In this document: positions 9,325 through 17,591 of the stretch, one piece after another | How positions within the stretch are numbered: position 1 is the first letter of the stretch | How the letters are laid out: each line of letters opens with the position of its first letter | NCBI GenBank assembly: GCA_003134685.1 | Contig: PLCA01000006.1 | Span: 1-64,000 of the forward strand | Length of the DNA: 64,000 nucleotides | Direction: 5' to 3' | Source of the DNA: Gemmatimonadota bacterium | GTDB lineage: Bacteria; Gemmatimonadota; Gemmatimonadetes; Gemmatimonadales; Gemmatimonadaceae | The notes under the pieces: model-generated | Told to the model about the DNA's origin: nothing | Seen by the model: the letters and a program-made list of their open reading frames with translations, nothing else | The model's database searches: none | Program-made: the position numbers and the translations under genes

Positions 9325-9711
9325 ATGGGCAGATTCCTTCCCCCCGATCCATCGAAAGGCGATCCGAATACGATCGGCGGATACATGGCCGTCCATGACC
9401 GTCCGGCAGCATTCGAGGGAAGCGACGGTGCTTCGTACAGCGTGGAGATCGTGACCGACACGAGCGGAGAAAAGGAACGGCCATTCGCCGCATATCTCCT
9501 GTTCGTGCGGTGGGGCCACGGCGATCCCGTCGCCAGCGGACACCTGGAGACGGAATTTCTCGCTTTCGCGACAACCGAGGACGACGCGCGCAAAATGGTA
9601 GGCGCAATGTTGCTCAATGAAGTGAAGCTAGGCCTGGATCAACTGATCACGGAGAACCGCGCGAAGCTGCTGCCCTGGTGGGATTCGATGCGCCAGGAGG
9701 GTACCAGTTGA
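9325..9711 (+). CDS. Small hypothetical protein, 128 aa
   Basis: ATG 9325 lies two bases after the proline dehydrogenase stop, and the gene ends in a TTGA overlap with rsgA. A longer frame from 9220 runs inside the upstream gene and is unlikely. The protein is soluble and mixed alpha/beta in appearance, with VEIVTDTSGEKERPF, RWGHGDPVASGHLETEF and a C-terminal amphipathic helix ending near LLPWWDS. I recognise no domain. Being locked between two essential-looking genes by overlaps argues that it is real; its function is unknown. Confidence 0.75.
   Translation: MGRFLPPDPSKGDPNTIGGYMAVHDRPAAFEGSDGASYSVEIVTDTSGEKERPFAAYLLFVRWGHGDPVASGHLETEFLAFATTEDDARKMVGAMLLNEVKLGLDQLITENRAKLLPWWDSMRQEGTS
9695..9701 (+). 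promoter_or_regulatory. Shine-Dalgarno AGGAGGG deciding a TTG start for rsgA
   Basis: AGGAGGG ends 6 bases before TTG 9708 and lies inside the end of the preceding gene. No comparable site precedes the in-frame GTG at 9678, so TTG 9708 is the likely initiator. Confidence 0.65.
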
Positions 9712-10673
9712 CGCGCAAAGAGGGCGTCGTGCTCCAGGGGACAGGCGGGATATGGCATGTCCGCGCCGACTCGGGGGAGACGCACGAAGCCTCGCTTCGC
9801 GGAAGGCTCAAGCAGGAGCGTAAGCAGGACAGAAAACTCGCCGTCGGTGATCGTGTGATTCTCGAGATAGACGAGCGAGGTGAGCACTGGGCGATCGCGG
9901 AGATTCTCCCCCGCCATTCGAAGCTCGCTCGGCGCGAACCAGGGGAAGGGCAGGGTGAGCGCATTGTTGCCGCCAACGTCGATCAGGTCGTCGTCGTCTT
10001 CTCGGCGGCGAAGCCTGAGCCGCACCGCAGAATGCTCGACCGGTTTCTGGTGATCGCGGAGGGGAATTCACTTCAGTCGCGGATCGTCATCAACAAGATC
10101 GAGCTGGTGAACAGGGAAGAGGCCGAGCGCGCGTTCTCCGACTATGCGGCGGCCGGCTATCCCGTGCACTTCACCAGCGTCAAGCAGCGGGTCGGATTGG
10201 ACGAGCTCCACGCCGCGCTGGCTGGGAAGACGTCGGTGCTCACCGGCCCCTCGGGAGTCGGCAAGTCCTCACTGATGAACGCAATGTACCCGGGGCTTGA
10301 TCTTCGCGTCGGCGAGATCAGCGAGTCGGTGGGCAAGGGCAGGCACACGACTGTCGGCGCGTTGCTGCATCCGTTGCCAGACGCTGGCTACGTTGTGGAT
10401 ACCGCCGGTCTGCGCGAAGTCGGAATGTGGGGCCTCGCGTCCGAGCATCTCGACGAATGCTTTCGCGAGTTTCGTCCGCATATCGCGGAGTGCAAGTTCG
10501 GGGACTGCACTCACCGGGTCGAGCCCGGTTGCGGGGTGCGGACCGCGGTGGCCGCGGGCTCGATCAGCGCCGAGCGCTACGACAGCTACCTTCGGTTGCG
10601 CGAGGAGATTGAGGAGACAGAAAAAAAGTGGGCGCCGTACTCCGCTGCATCCAAGGCGAAAAAGCGGCGCTAA
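9708..10673 (+). CDS. rsgA: Ribosome small-subunit-dependent GTPase A
   Basis: From TTG 9708 the protein has 321 residues. RsgA is a late 30S-assembly GTPase that checks the decoding site. It shows the diagnostic circular permutation: an N-terminal OB fold (about 5-80), then G4 NKIE (129-132) before G1 GPSGVGKSS (180-188), G2 Thr215 in KGRHTT and G3 DTAG (231-234). The C-terminal zinc knuckle is C262, C267, H269 and C275 in CKFGDCTHRVEPGC. Last gene of the overlapping chain from fadI; element A follows directly after its stop. Confidence 0.95.
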   Translation: MTRKEGVVLQGTGGIWHVRADSGETHEASLRGRLKQERKQDRKLAVGDRVILEIDERGEHWAIAEILPRHSKLARREPGEGQGERIVAANVDQVVVVFSAAKPEPHRRMLDRFLVIAEGNSLQSRIVINKIELVNREEAERAFSDYAAAGYPVHFTSVKQRVGLDELHAALAGKTSVLTGPSGVGKSSLMNAMYPGLDLRVGEISESVGKGRHTTVGALLHPLPDAGYVVDTAGLREVGMWGLASEHLDECFREFRPHIAECKFGDCTHRVEPGCGVRTAVAAGSISAERYDSYLRLREEIEETEKKWAPYSAASKAKKRR

Positions 10674-10677
10674 ATGA

Positions 10678-10916
10678 CTGCAAAAGAACGGGGTGGGAGG
10701 CGTCAGAGGCACAGATGCCAGTTTTCAGGTCACTACGCCCGGATTTTTCTACCGCTGATCAAGGCACAAGCAACTGCCTGTACACCGAAGGCCACAGAGG
10801 CAAGTCCGGGCGTCGTGACCTGATACCTGGCAACTACGCTACTGACGCCTCCCACCCCGTTCTTTGCAGTTTGCAGTTTGAGGCTACTGACGCCTCCCAC
10901 CCCGTTCTTTGCAGTT
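10678..10916. repeat. Inverted-repeat element A with duplicated tail
   Basis: Two long imperfect inverted arms, 10678-10742 and 10805-10870, enclose a 62-base middle (10743-10804). The outer 30 or so bases pair almost perfectly (GGGGTGGGAGGCGTCAG against CTGACGCCTCCCACCCC). The middle contains ACAAGCAACTGC and CCACAGAGGCAAGTCCGGGCGT, both found again in element B. A 34-base segment of the right arm (10838-10871) is repeated exactly at 10883-10916. The element fills the gap between the converging rsgA and osmC-like genes. It codes for nothing evident and resembles no IS I know. Confidence 0.85.
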
Positions 10917-10929
10917 CTCAGTTGTACTT

Positions 10930-11370
10930 CTACTCCGCCACAATCTCTACCGTCCAGGCAACCGAGATATCGCTCCTCAGAGAATCTCGGACGGAACAGT
11001 ACTTTGTCGCCGCCAGCTCGATCGCGCGCAACGCCTGTTCCTTCTCGATTCCCTTTCCCTTGATGTGGAAGTTCAGCGTGATGTACTTGTATCGGCGCGG
11101 AGTCGTATCGACGCGTTCGCCGACGACGTCGATCTCGAGCGACTCCACTGGAGTGCGCCGCTTCGCCAGAATTTCGACGACGTCCACTGACACGCACGAC
11201 GCGAGCGCGCTGAGCAAAGCCTCCGGCGGACTCTGCCCTGTCTTTCCATGACCATCGATGACCGCCGTCGGCGCATTCGCACGTCCTGCTTCGAAGCGCT
11301 GCTCGCCTGCCCACCGAACGTGAACGCGTGACGGCGGTTTCGTGGCCGGCGGCGCGGCCGGGGCTGTCAC
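10930..11370 (-). CDS. OsmC/Ohr-family peroxiredoxin
   Basis: From GTG 11370, which overlaps the upstream rhodanese stop (GTGA), the protein has 146 residues, normal for the family. OsmC proteins reduce organic hydroperoxides with a pair of cysteines: here Cys59 in [11 protein letters not shown] and Cys125 in AATKYCSV. The segment [15 protein letters not shown] is the family hallmark helix. A longer frame to 11415 exists but would lie wholly inside the rhodanese gene. Coupling to a sulfurtransferase suggests a thiol or persulfide stress role, which is inference. Confidence 0.9.
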   Translation of the reverse strand: MTAPAAPPATKPPSRVHVRWAGEQRFEAGRANAPTAVIDGHGKTGQSPPEALLSALASCVSVDVVEILAKRRTPVESLEIDVVGERVDTTPRRYKYITLNFHIKGKGIEKEQALRAIELAATKYCSVRDSLRSDISVAWTVEIVAE

Positions 11371-12275
11371 TTCTCGGGTCCTTTCTCGATCGGAGCGCGA
11401 ACCGCGTTCCCCCACTCCGTCCAGCTGCCGTCATAGTTTCTCACACGGTCGTAGCCGAGGAGGTAGGTGAGCACGAACCAGGTGTGGGACGATCGCTCGC
11501 CGATCCGGCAGTACGCCACAATGTCGTCGCCTTTCTTCAGACCTTTTTCCTGCTCGTAGATGGCGCGCAGAGAGGTCGCATCCTTGAAGCTTCCATCCGG
11601 ATTCGCGGCGCGCGCCCACGGAATGCTGCGCGCACCTTTGATGTGCCCGCCTCGCAGCGTTCCTTCCTGTGGGTAGTCGGGCATGTGCGTGCGCTGGCCC
11701 GTGTATTCCTCGGGTGAGCGCACGTCTATCAGCGGCTTGCCACTGGCCGAATGCTCGCGCACCTGCTGAAAGAAGGCCCTGATTTTTTCGTCCGATCGCT
11801 TGGGTGCCTTGTAGCTGGTCTTTGCCAGCTGCGGAACCTCGGTGTTGAAGGGACGGCCCTCCTGCTCCCACTTGATTCGTCCGCCGTCCAGCAGCTTCGC
11901 GTTGGTGAACCCGAATAGCTGGAACACCCAGAAGGCGTACGCGGCCCACCAGTTGTTTTTGTCGCCGTAAAACACGACGGTCGTATGCTCGTCGATTCCC
12001 TTTTCGCGTAAAAGCTTCTCGAATTGCTCCGAAGAGACATAGTCGCGAAGCACCGGATCATTGAGATCCTGATGCCAGTCCACTTTCTGCGCCCCCGGGA
12101 TGTGTCCGGTATCGTAAAGCAGAACGTCTTCGTCGCTCTCGATGATTCTGACGCTCGGGTCGTCGAGATGCTCCGTAAGCCAGTTCGTGCTCACGAGAAC
12201 TTCAGGGTGCACGTAACCCTTGCCGGCGATGCCGGGATCGACGGCCGATGCATTGCTTGTGATTGTCGCCCCCAT
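11367..12275 (-). CDS. Thiosulfate/3-mercaptopyruvate sulfurtransferase (two rhodanese domains)
   Basis: A 302-residue tandem rhodanese. The N-terminal inactive domain (about 20-140) includes [11 protein letters not shown]; the C-terminal catalytic domain (about 165-300) has [11 protein letters not shown] and the active loop [10 protein letters not shown], where the Cys carries the persulfide. The CxxGxR loop form is typical of thiosulfate sulfurtransferases. AGGAG lies 8 bases before ATG 12275. It heads a two-gene unit with the OsmC-like gene. Confidence 0.92.
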   Translation of the reverse strand: MGATITSNASAVDPGIAGKGYVHPEVLVSTNWLTEHLDDPSVRIIESDEDVLLYDTGHIPGAQKVDWHQDLNDPVLRDYVSSEQFEKLLREKGIDEHTTVVFYGDKNNWWAAYAFWVFQLFGFTNAKLLDGGRIKWEQEGRPFNTEVPQLAKTSYKAPKRSDEKIRAFFQQVREHSASGKPLIDVRSPEEYTGQRTHMPDYPQEGTLRGGHIKGARSIPWARAANPDGSFKDATSLRAIYEQEKGLKKGDDIVAYCRIGERSSHTWFVLTYLLGYDRVRNYDGSWTEWGNAVRAPIEKGPEK

Positions 12276-12371
12276 GGTCCGCTCCTGAAAAAAGGAGTTC
12301 TCCTAGCATAATCAGGGGGAATCCACGCCGGGGCAAGTATGCGCGCGCGTAAGCATGTGTATCTTTTCTGA

Positions 12372-12701
12372 ATGGGTGACCGAAAGCAGGCGGAAATGGA
12401 GCCGTACTCGCATCACGTGCTCGTATGCACAGGCGATTTCTGCTCGCCCAACCGTCGCGGACGCCAGCTTTACTCGCTGCTGGCCGACCTGCTCCAGCGC
12501 GAGGATCTTCTCTTTGGCCCGCAGCGCGTAAAGCGCGGTGAGACCCCGTGCCTGGGCGTGTGCAGCAACGGCCCGATCGTTGTGGTATATCCCGAGGGCA
12601 TCTGGTATTCCGAGGTTACACCAGCCTTACTTGAGCGAATCGTCGTCGAACACCTGAAGCAAGGAAAGCCAGTTGATGAGGCGGTCTTTCACCGGCTCTA
12701 G
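12372..12701 (+). CDS. (2Fe-2S) ferredoxin-like protein of the thioredoxin-fold type
   Basis: A 109-residue protein with four cysteines placed as in thioredoxin-like [2Fe-2S] ferredoxins: Cys19 and Cys24 (VCTGDFC) and Cys60 and Cys64 (PCLGVC). The segments RGRQLYSLLADLL and IVVVYPEGIWYSEVTPA match the small soluble electron carriers related to the NuoE C-terminal domain. It probably passes single electrons to an unknown partner; no obvious redox enzyme is adjacent. A second Met at residue 9 could be the true start. Confidence 0.88.
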   Translation: MGDRKQAEMEPYSHHVLVCTGDFCSPNRRGRQLYSLLADLLQREDLLFGPQRVKRGETPCLGVCSNGPIVVVYPEGIWYSEVTPALLERIVVEHLKQGKPVDEAVFHRL

Positions 12702-12743
12702 CTCCTGCCTTAACTTTCACCGCATCGAGCACCCGTCTTAGCA

Positions 12744-13076
12744 ATGCCACCATCGCCTTTCAATCCACGCAGGCTCGCGCTTGGAGCTGCGAAAAAACTG
12801 ATTTTCGAGAACGAAGATCCGGAGACGGCGCTCGAGCGTCTGGCCGGTCTCACGTCGATCGACAATCGCGGCTCCTTGAGCCCGGAGACCAAGTCAATGT
12901 CACGCACGCGCAGCACGATTCTGGACAACCTGGACGAGATGTACCGAGAAGCATTCGAGCGCGCGAAAGCCACGGGTGATGCCACCCAGATGGCGACGCT
13001 CGACTTCGCCTACCGGAGAGAACAGCTCTACTTCGAGATCCTTCTCGACGTTCGCGACGCGCTTGAGCGTCGCTAG
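12744..13076 (+). CDS. Hypothetical protein, 110 aa, helical
   Basis: A soluble, mostly alpha-helical protein rich in Arg and Glu, without signal peptide or membrane segment. Notable stretches are RLALGAAKKLIFENEDPE near the start and TLDFAYRREQLYFEILLDVRDALERR at the end. It lies 42 bases after the ferredoxin gene and 33 before terC, in the same direction, so the three may be cotranscribed. I recognise no family. Confidence 0.65.
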   Translation: MPPSPFNPRRLALGAAKKLIFENEDPETALERLAGLTSIDNRGSLSPETKSMSRTRSTILDNLDEMYREAFERAKATGDATQMATLDFAYRREQLYFEILLDVRDALERR

Positions 13077-13109
13077 CCTGCGCGTCCGTTCCGCCCGGAC
13101 ATCCGGGTC

Positions 13110-14042
13110 GTGAACAGTCTCTGGGGCTGGGTCGGATTCAACGTCGTCGTCCTCGCGATTCTCGGGCTTGACCTCGGCGTACTTCATCGCAAATCGGAGA
13201 AGGTCTCCCTCAAGGAAGCCGCGATCTGGAGCGGGGTCTGGGTCGCGCTCTCCCTTTGCTTCGCGTTCGCCATTTATCTCGCCATGGGTCGGGAGTCCGG
13301 GCTGGAGTTCCTGACCGGATACCTCATCGAGTACGCGCTGTCCGTAGACAACATCTTCGTGTTCGTGCTGATCTTCTCCTACTTCAGCGTTCCTGAGAAG
13401 TACCAGCACCGCGTGCTGTTCTGGGGAATCATCGGCGCGCTGCTACTGCGTGGCGTCATGATCGTCGCCGGATCGGCGCTGGTCACTCGGTTCGCGTGGA
13501 CGCTCTATATCTTCGGCGCGTTTCTGGTATTCACCGGGCTCAGAATGGCGCTGCAGAAGGACGGAGCGGCGTATAACCCGGAGCGCGACCCGATTCTCCG
13601 TCTGGCGCGCAAGCTGGTTCCGGTCACGCCGGATTACCGGGGGGACAAGTTCTTCGTGCATGAGCCCGATGCGACGGGCAGGAAGAGATACTTCGCGACC
13701 CCGCTGTTCATAGTGCTCGTCATCGTCGACACGACGGACATCATCTTCGCCACCGACTCGATCCCCGCAATCTTCGCCGTCACACGCGATCCCTTCATCG
13801 TCTACACCTCGAACATCTGCGCGGTGCTGGGCTTGAGGGCGCTTTATTTCCTCCTCGCGAACGTGGTGGACAAGTTCGTGTACCTGAAGCTCGGACTGTC
13901 GGTCGTCCTCGTCTTCATCGGAGCGAAGATGCTCATCGAGGCCTTTATCCATATTCCGATCGTCGCGGCGCTTGGAGTGGTCGGGGTGGTCCTCGGGACG
14001 AGCATCGTGGCCTCGGTGAAATGGCCGCGCACAGGGCACTAA
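13110..14042 (+). CDS. TerC/Alx-family integral membrane protein
   Basis: A 310-residue polytopic membrane protein starting at GTG 13110. It shows the two acidic TerC signatures, EYALSVDNIFVFVLIFSYF and IVDTTDIIFATDSIPAIFA, within about seven to nine hydrophobic segments, and the loop SVPEKYQHRVLFWGI. Members of the Alx/MeeF branch export manganese or metallate newly exported proteins; others are linked to tellurite resistance. No yybP-ykoY manganese riboswitch was noticed upstream, where the gap is only 33 bases. Confidence 0.92.
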   Translation: MNSLWGWVGFNVVVLAILGLDLGVLHRKSEKVSLKEAAIWSGVWVALSLCFAFAIYLAMGRESGLEFLTGYLIEYALSVDNIFVFVLIFSYFSVPEKYQHRVLFWGIIGALLLRGVMIVAGSALVTRFAWTLYIFGAFLVFTGLRMALQKDGAAYNPERDPILRLARKLVPVTPDYRGDKFFVHEPDATGRKRYFATPLFIVLVIVDTTDIIFATDSIPAIFAVTRDPFIVYTSNICAVLGLRALYFLLANVVDKFVYLKLGLSVVLVFIGAKMLIEAFIHIPIVAALGVVGVVLGTSIVASVKWPRTGH

Positions 14043-14159
14043 ACGGCCTCTCCCGGCGCACGAGGCACTAAACGCCGCCTCCGGGTTACGCTTAGTGAGA
14101 ACCGAACGTCTTTTTTCGTACCTGCCCTCCGTCTCACACACAAAATCGGGAATTTCAGC

Positions 14160-15074
14160 ATGAGATTCGTTTTGCGCCTCGTGAGCGCCGCATTCGTGCT
14201 CGCTCCGCTGTCTTACATCAATGCCCAGACCGCTCCTGCTCCCGTCACGGCACCTACCCCGGTCGTCGCCGCCATCGCTCCGAAGAACCTGGCGATGGAT
14301 TTCCGCACCATTGTGATCACCTCGGGGGTGCCCGACACCAGTGTCATTCAGGGGCACGCCGTTGGATCTGGCGACAAGACGCGCATGGACCTGACGATGA
14401 AGGGACCCGGTGCCCAGGTCAGTCCGCTCGGCGGGTCTGGCGGTGAAGTCAGCATGATCCTTTCCGATAACGGAACAACAATGACGTACCTCGATGCCAA
14501 GGCGAGCCACTATCTTCGCGTTCGCCCCGCCGACATGCTCGCGCAGGCGCAACGGTCAGGTGTGAAGATGGGCTTTTCGGGGACGGAGGCGAAGGTTGAC
14601 AACCTCGGCGCGGGTCCGACGATACTCGGGCACCCGACCTCCCACTACCGCACTGGCACCGGCATGACGATGACCATCAACGCCATGGGTCAGGAACAGG
14701 TCGTGAAGATTTCCAGCACGTCCGATTACTACTTCGCCGACGACATCAAAGGTGTGGTCAATCCCTTCGCCAGCCTGAGCGGCGGCGACATGGCTGCCAT
14801 GTTCGGCAGTTCCAGCAAGGAGTTCGCGGACAAGATGAAGGCGATGCAGGAAAAGCTTCCGAAGCGGACTCCGCTCCGCGCTTCCAGCACCTCGACGATG
14901 ATCGCACAGGGCCAGACACGAACCACCAATACGCAGGCCGAGGTCACGTCAGTTCAATGGGTGGATGCGGATCCAAAGCTGTTCGAGATTCCTTCCACCT
15001 ACACGCCGGTGACCCTTCCGGGCATGGCGGGATCTCAGGGTGGCGCTCAGGGCGGCGCAATTCCGCCCAGGTAG
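14160..15074 (+). CDS. Secreted hypothetical protein, 304 aa
   Basis: An N-terminal signal peptide (RLVSAAFVLAPLSYINAQ) with a likely cleavage after Ala-Gln leads into a Ala/Pro-rich linker and a body made of beta-like segments, e.g. MDFRTIVITSGVPDTSVIQGH and GNNTTMTYLDAKASHYLRV-like text around 14480-14540. The pattern of a periplasmic protein tracking an ion- or lipid-free beta sandwich resembles DUF4412-type proteins, but I am not sure. The C-terminus ends in a Gly-rich tail. A strong bidirectional terminator follows. Confidence 0.7.
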   Translation: MRFVLRLVSAAFVLAPLSYINAQTAPAPVTAPTPVVAAIAPKNLAMDFRTIVITSGVPDTSVIQGHAVGSGDKTRMDLTMKGPGAQVSPLGGSGGEVSMILSDNGTTMTYLDAKASHYLRVRPADMLAQAQRSGVKMGFSGTEAKVDNLGAGPTILGHPTSHYRTGTGMTMTINAMGQEQVVKISSTSDYYFADDIKGVVNPFASLSGGDMAAMFGSSSKEFADKMKAMQEKLPKRTPLRASSTSTMIAQGQTRTTNTQAEVTSVQWVDADPKLFEIPSTYTPVTLPGMAGSQGGAQGGAIPPR

Positions 15075-15086
15075 CTCGCACATATC

Positions 15087-15124
15087 AAAAAAAAGGCGGG
15101 CTCACAACGAGCCCGCCTTTTTTT
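15087..15124. terminator. Bidirectional intrinsic terminator
   Basis: A perfect 9-bp GC stem (15095-15103 with 15109-15117) with a 5-base loop is flanked by eight A on the left and seven T on the right, so it can terminate the secreted-protein gene (+) and the E1 gene (-), which converge here. Confidence 0.92.
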
Positions 15125-15141
15125 ATTTGCAACAGCGCCGG

Positions 15142-17262
15142 TCAGAACTTCATAATCTCTTCGTACGCCTGCTTGAAGTCATCCACCTGCGGAAGAATCG
15201 CATCTTCGAGGCTCGGCGCATATCCGACGAAGGTGTCTGCTGACGCGACGCGCTTCACTGGCGCGTCCAGCCACGCGAAGCACTCGTCCGCGATCGCCGC
15301 CGAAATGTCGGCCCCGAAACCCCAGGAGAGAGAATCCTCATAGGCCACGATCACGCGCGACGTCTTCTTCACCGATTCAAATACAGTATCCCTGTCCCAT
15401 GGGCTCAACGTGCGGAGATCGACCACCTCGACCGAGATTCCGGTGTCGGCAACCGTATTCGCCGCCGTGACCGCGCGCCGAACCGTCGCGCCGTACGTGA
15501 CGACAGTGACGTCGGTTCCTTCGCGCACCACCTTCGCTTTGCCGAAGGGAATCATGAAGTTGGGCCCGGGATAGGCCGACTTGTTGTACGTCTGACGATA
15601 GAGATGCTTGTGCTCGAGGAAGAGCACCGGATCATCGCATCTGATCGCCGTCCGCAGGAGCCCGTTGGCGTCGAGTGCCGTGGAGGGACAGACGACGCGC
15701 AGACCCGGACAATGCGCGAAGATCGAAGCCCCCGTCTGCGAGTGGTAGACCGCGCCGCGGATATATCCACCGTACGTCGTCCTCACGACGACTGGAGCGG
15801 AGAAGTTGTTATTCGACCGCCAGCGCATCGTCGCGAGCTCGTTCCGAATTTGCATGTAGGCGGGCCAGATGTAGTCGAAGAACTGAACCTCCACCACCGG
15901 CTTGAATCCGCGCAGGGCCAGCCCGATAGCTCGGCCTACAATGTTCGCTTCTGCCAGCGGGGAGTTGTAAACGCGTCCGCCGCCGAATTCCTTCTGTAGT
16001 CCCCACGTAACTTTGAACACTCCGCCCTTGCCCTTGAGCTTGCCTATATGCTCTTCGCGCGAGACATCGGCGACGTCCTGACCGAAGACGAGAATCTTCT
16101 TGTCGCGCCGCATCTCGTCCTTCATGCACGCGTTGAGCAGATCGACCATCGTCGTCGGGTCCCCCGAGAATTGGGGATCATCCTCTGTGTCGAACTGCTC
16201 GCCAGTCGGATCGATGTCTGGTGAATAAACGCCGAAGTAGACTGTCTCCGGTCCCGGCTGCGGCTGAGCAAGGGCGTCGTCCGTTGCCGCGAGAACGATC
16301 GTGTCCACCTCCTCCTGTATTTGCTTGAGCTCGCTCTCCGTCGCGTGCCCTTCGCTGATGAGCCACTTCGGGAATTGCGTCACCGGATCGCGCGCGGCAT
16401 CCGCGTCGCGTTCGGCGGGCAGGCGGTACATCTTCTCGTCATCCGACAATGAATGGGAGTACGGACGGATGACCCGCGCGTGCACGAGCGCCGGACCCTT
16501 TCGCTCCCTCGCGTAATCGACCGCGCGCTGCATGGTATCGTAGCTTGCGAGCAGATCGCACCCGTCCACCTCTTCAATGAAGAAGTCCGGAAAAGAGCGA
16601 ACAAGCCTGGAGATGTTGCCGCCGGTTGTGTTCACTTCGACCGGAACCGAGATGGCGTAACCGTTGTCCTCGACCAGGTAGACGATGGGCAGCTTGAGGT
16701 TGGACGCCGTGTTCAGGGACTCCCAGAACTCGCCTTCACTCGTCGTGCCCTCGCCGGTGGTGACAAGGACGACCTCGTCTTTCTGGAATCCTTCCGAGAT
16801 GTTCAGCAGCTTGGCGCGGAGTGAGGCCTCCGCGGAGCCAACGCCCTGGAGGAACTGCGTCCCGGTCGGGGAGGAAACCGACACGATGTTGTACGCCTTG
16901 TGTCCCCAGTGGCTCGGCATCTGGCGTCCGCCCGAGGCCGGATCAATCGCCGCGCCCACAGCCTCATACAGCATTTCGGCCGGCGTGACGCCGAGCTCGA
17001 GGCAGAGAGCGCGATCGCGATAGTACAGGTAAAACCAATCGTAAGTTGGCTTGAGGACCATTCCGGCCGCGGTGAGAATGGCCTCGTGACCCGCCCCCGA
17101 GATCTGGAAGAAGATCTTGTTCTGCCCCTTGAGCTGGACTTCCTTGTCGTCCAACCGACGCGATAGCAGCATGTTGCGATAAGCGGCAACGAGCTGTTCA
17201 GGCGAGAGACGGGCGCTTGGTGACCCTGTGGATTTGCGATCGGGGATGGTTCTGGTGGCCAT
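15142..17262 (-). CDS. Branched-chain alpha-keto acid dehydrogenase E1, alpha and beta fused
   Basis: A 706-residue fusion. Residues 1 to about 345 are the E1-alpha thiamine-diphosphate domain, with the TPP segment [15 protein letters not shown] and VEDNGYAIS; about 365 to 706 are the E1-beta transketolase-like and C-terminal domains ([43 protein letters not shown]). It decarboxylates branched 2-oxo acids (or pyruvate) and passes the acyl group to lipoyl-E2. No E2 or E3 gene is adjacent. Such head-to-tail fusions occur in Bacteroidota and relatives. GGAG precedes ATG 17262. Confidence 0.92.
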   Translation of the reverse strand: MATRTIPDRKSTGSPSARLSPEQLVAAYRNMLLSRRLDDKEVQLKGQNKIFFQISGAGHEAILTAAGMVLKPTYDWFYLYYRDRALCLELGVTPAEMLYEAVGAAIDPASGGRQMPSHWGHKAYNIVSVSSPTGTQFLQGVGSAEASLRAKLLNISEGFQKDEVVLVTTGEGTTSEGEFWESLNTASNLKLPIVYLVEDNGYAISVPVEVNTTGGNISRLVRSFPDFFIEEVDGCDLLASYDTMQRAVDYARERKGPALVHARVIRPYSHSLSDDEKMYRLPAERDADAARDPVTQFPKWLISEGHATESELKQIQEEVDTIVLAATDDALAQPQPGPETVYFGVYSPDIDPTGEQFDTEDDPQFSGDPTTMVDLLNACMKDEMRRDKKILVFGQDVADVSREEHIGKLKGKGGVFKVTWGLQKEFGGGRVYNSPLAEANIVGRAIGLALRGFKPVVEVQFFDYIWPAYMQIRNELATMRWRSNNNFSAPVVVRTTYGGYIRGAVYHSQTGASIFAHCPGLRVVCPSTALDANGLLRTAIRCDDPVLFLEHKHLYRQTYNKSAYPGPNFMIPFGKAKVVREGTDVTVVTYGATVRRAVTAANTVADTGISVEVVDLRTLSPWDRDTVFESVKKTSRVIVAYEDSLSWGFGADISAAIADECFAWLDAPVKRVASADTFVGYAPSLEDAILPQVDDFKQAYEEIMKF

Positions 17263-17591
17263 GTTTCTCCGGCGGGCGGGGTCGAACTGTCCCCCAAAAA
17301 ATAGCAGGTAATGCGCCGCAGCGGCTATCGGTTTGGCCCCCGTCCATGTTGGCCGGCTTTCTGCCTATCGTCAGAGTCCCGACAACGAGGAGGCAGGGAT
17401 GGTGATTAGCGGTTTTCGCCTTTTCGCGATGGTCATGGCTCCCGATTTCCGCGGCGCTCTTCAAGAAGCTCGCTGCGGTTGCCGCCGCGGAGCGTGAATT
17501 CAACTCGAGATATCAGATCGTGTCGACCTGTGAATTCAGACTGCCGCCGAAAGTCGCTTTGAGCGGATCATCCTGCCAAGCGCAATAGCGG
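17263..17591. other. Intergenic region without a recognised gene
   Basis: About 330 bases between two minus-strand genes. It must carry the E1 promoter on its left side. Short open frames on both strands look like chance GC-rich frames. I see no hairpin with a T-run and no repeat shared with elements A-C. Confidence 0.4.

Noticed and set aside
17198-17503. 101-codon minus-strand frame in the gap before the E1 gene
   Set aside because: Low-complexity, no ribosome site, and it overlaps the E1 start; looks like a chance frame.
17496-17537. Cluster of restriction-site palindromes (GAATTC, CTCGAG, GATATC, GTCGAC, GAATTC) resembling a cloning polylinker
   Set aside because: The order matches no vector polylinker I know, the flanks are ordinary chromosome-like sequence, and five six-base palindromes in 40 bases can occur by chance. 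No other sign of vector sequence.
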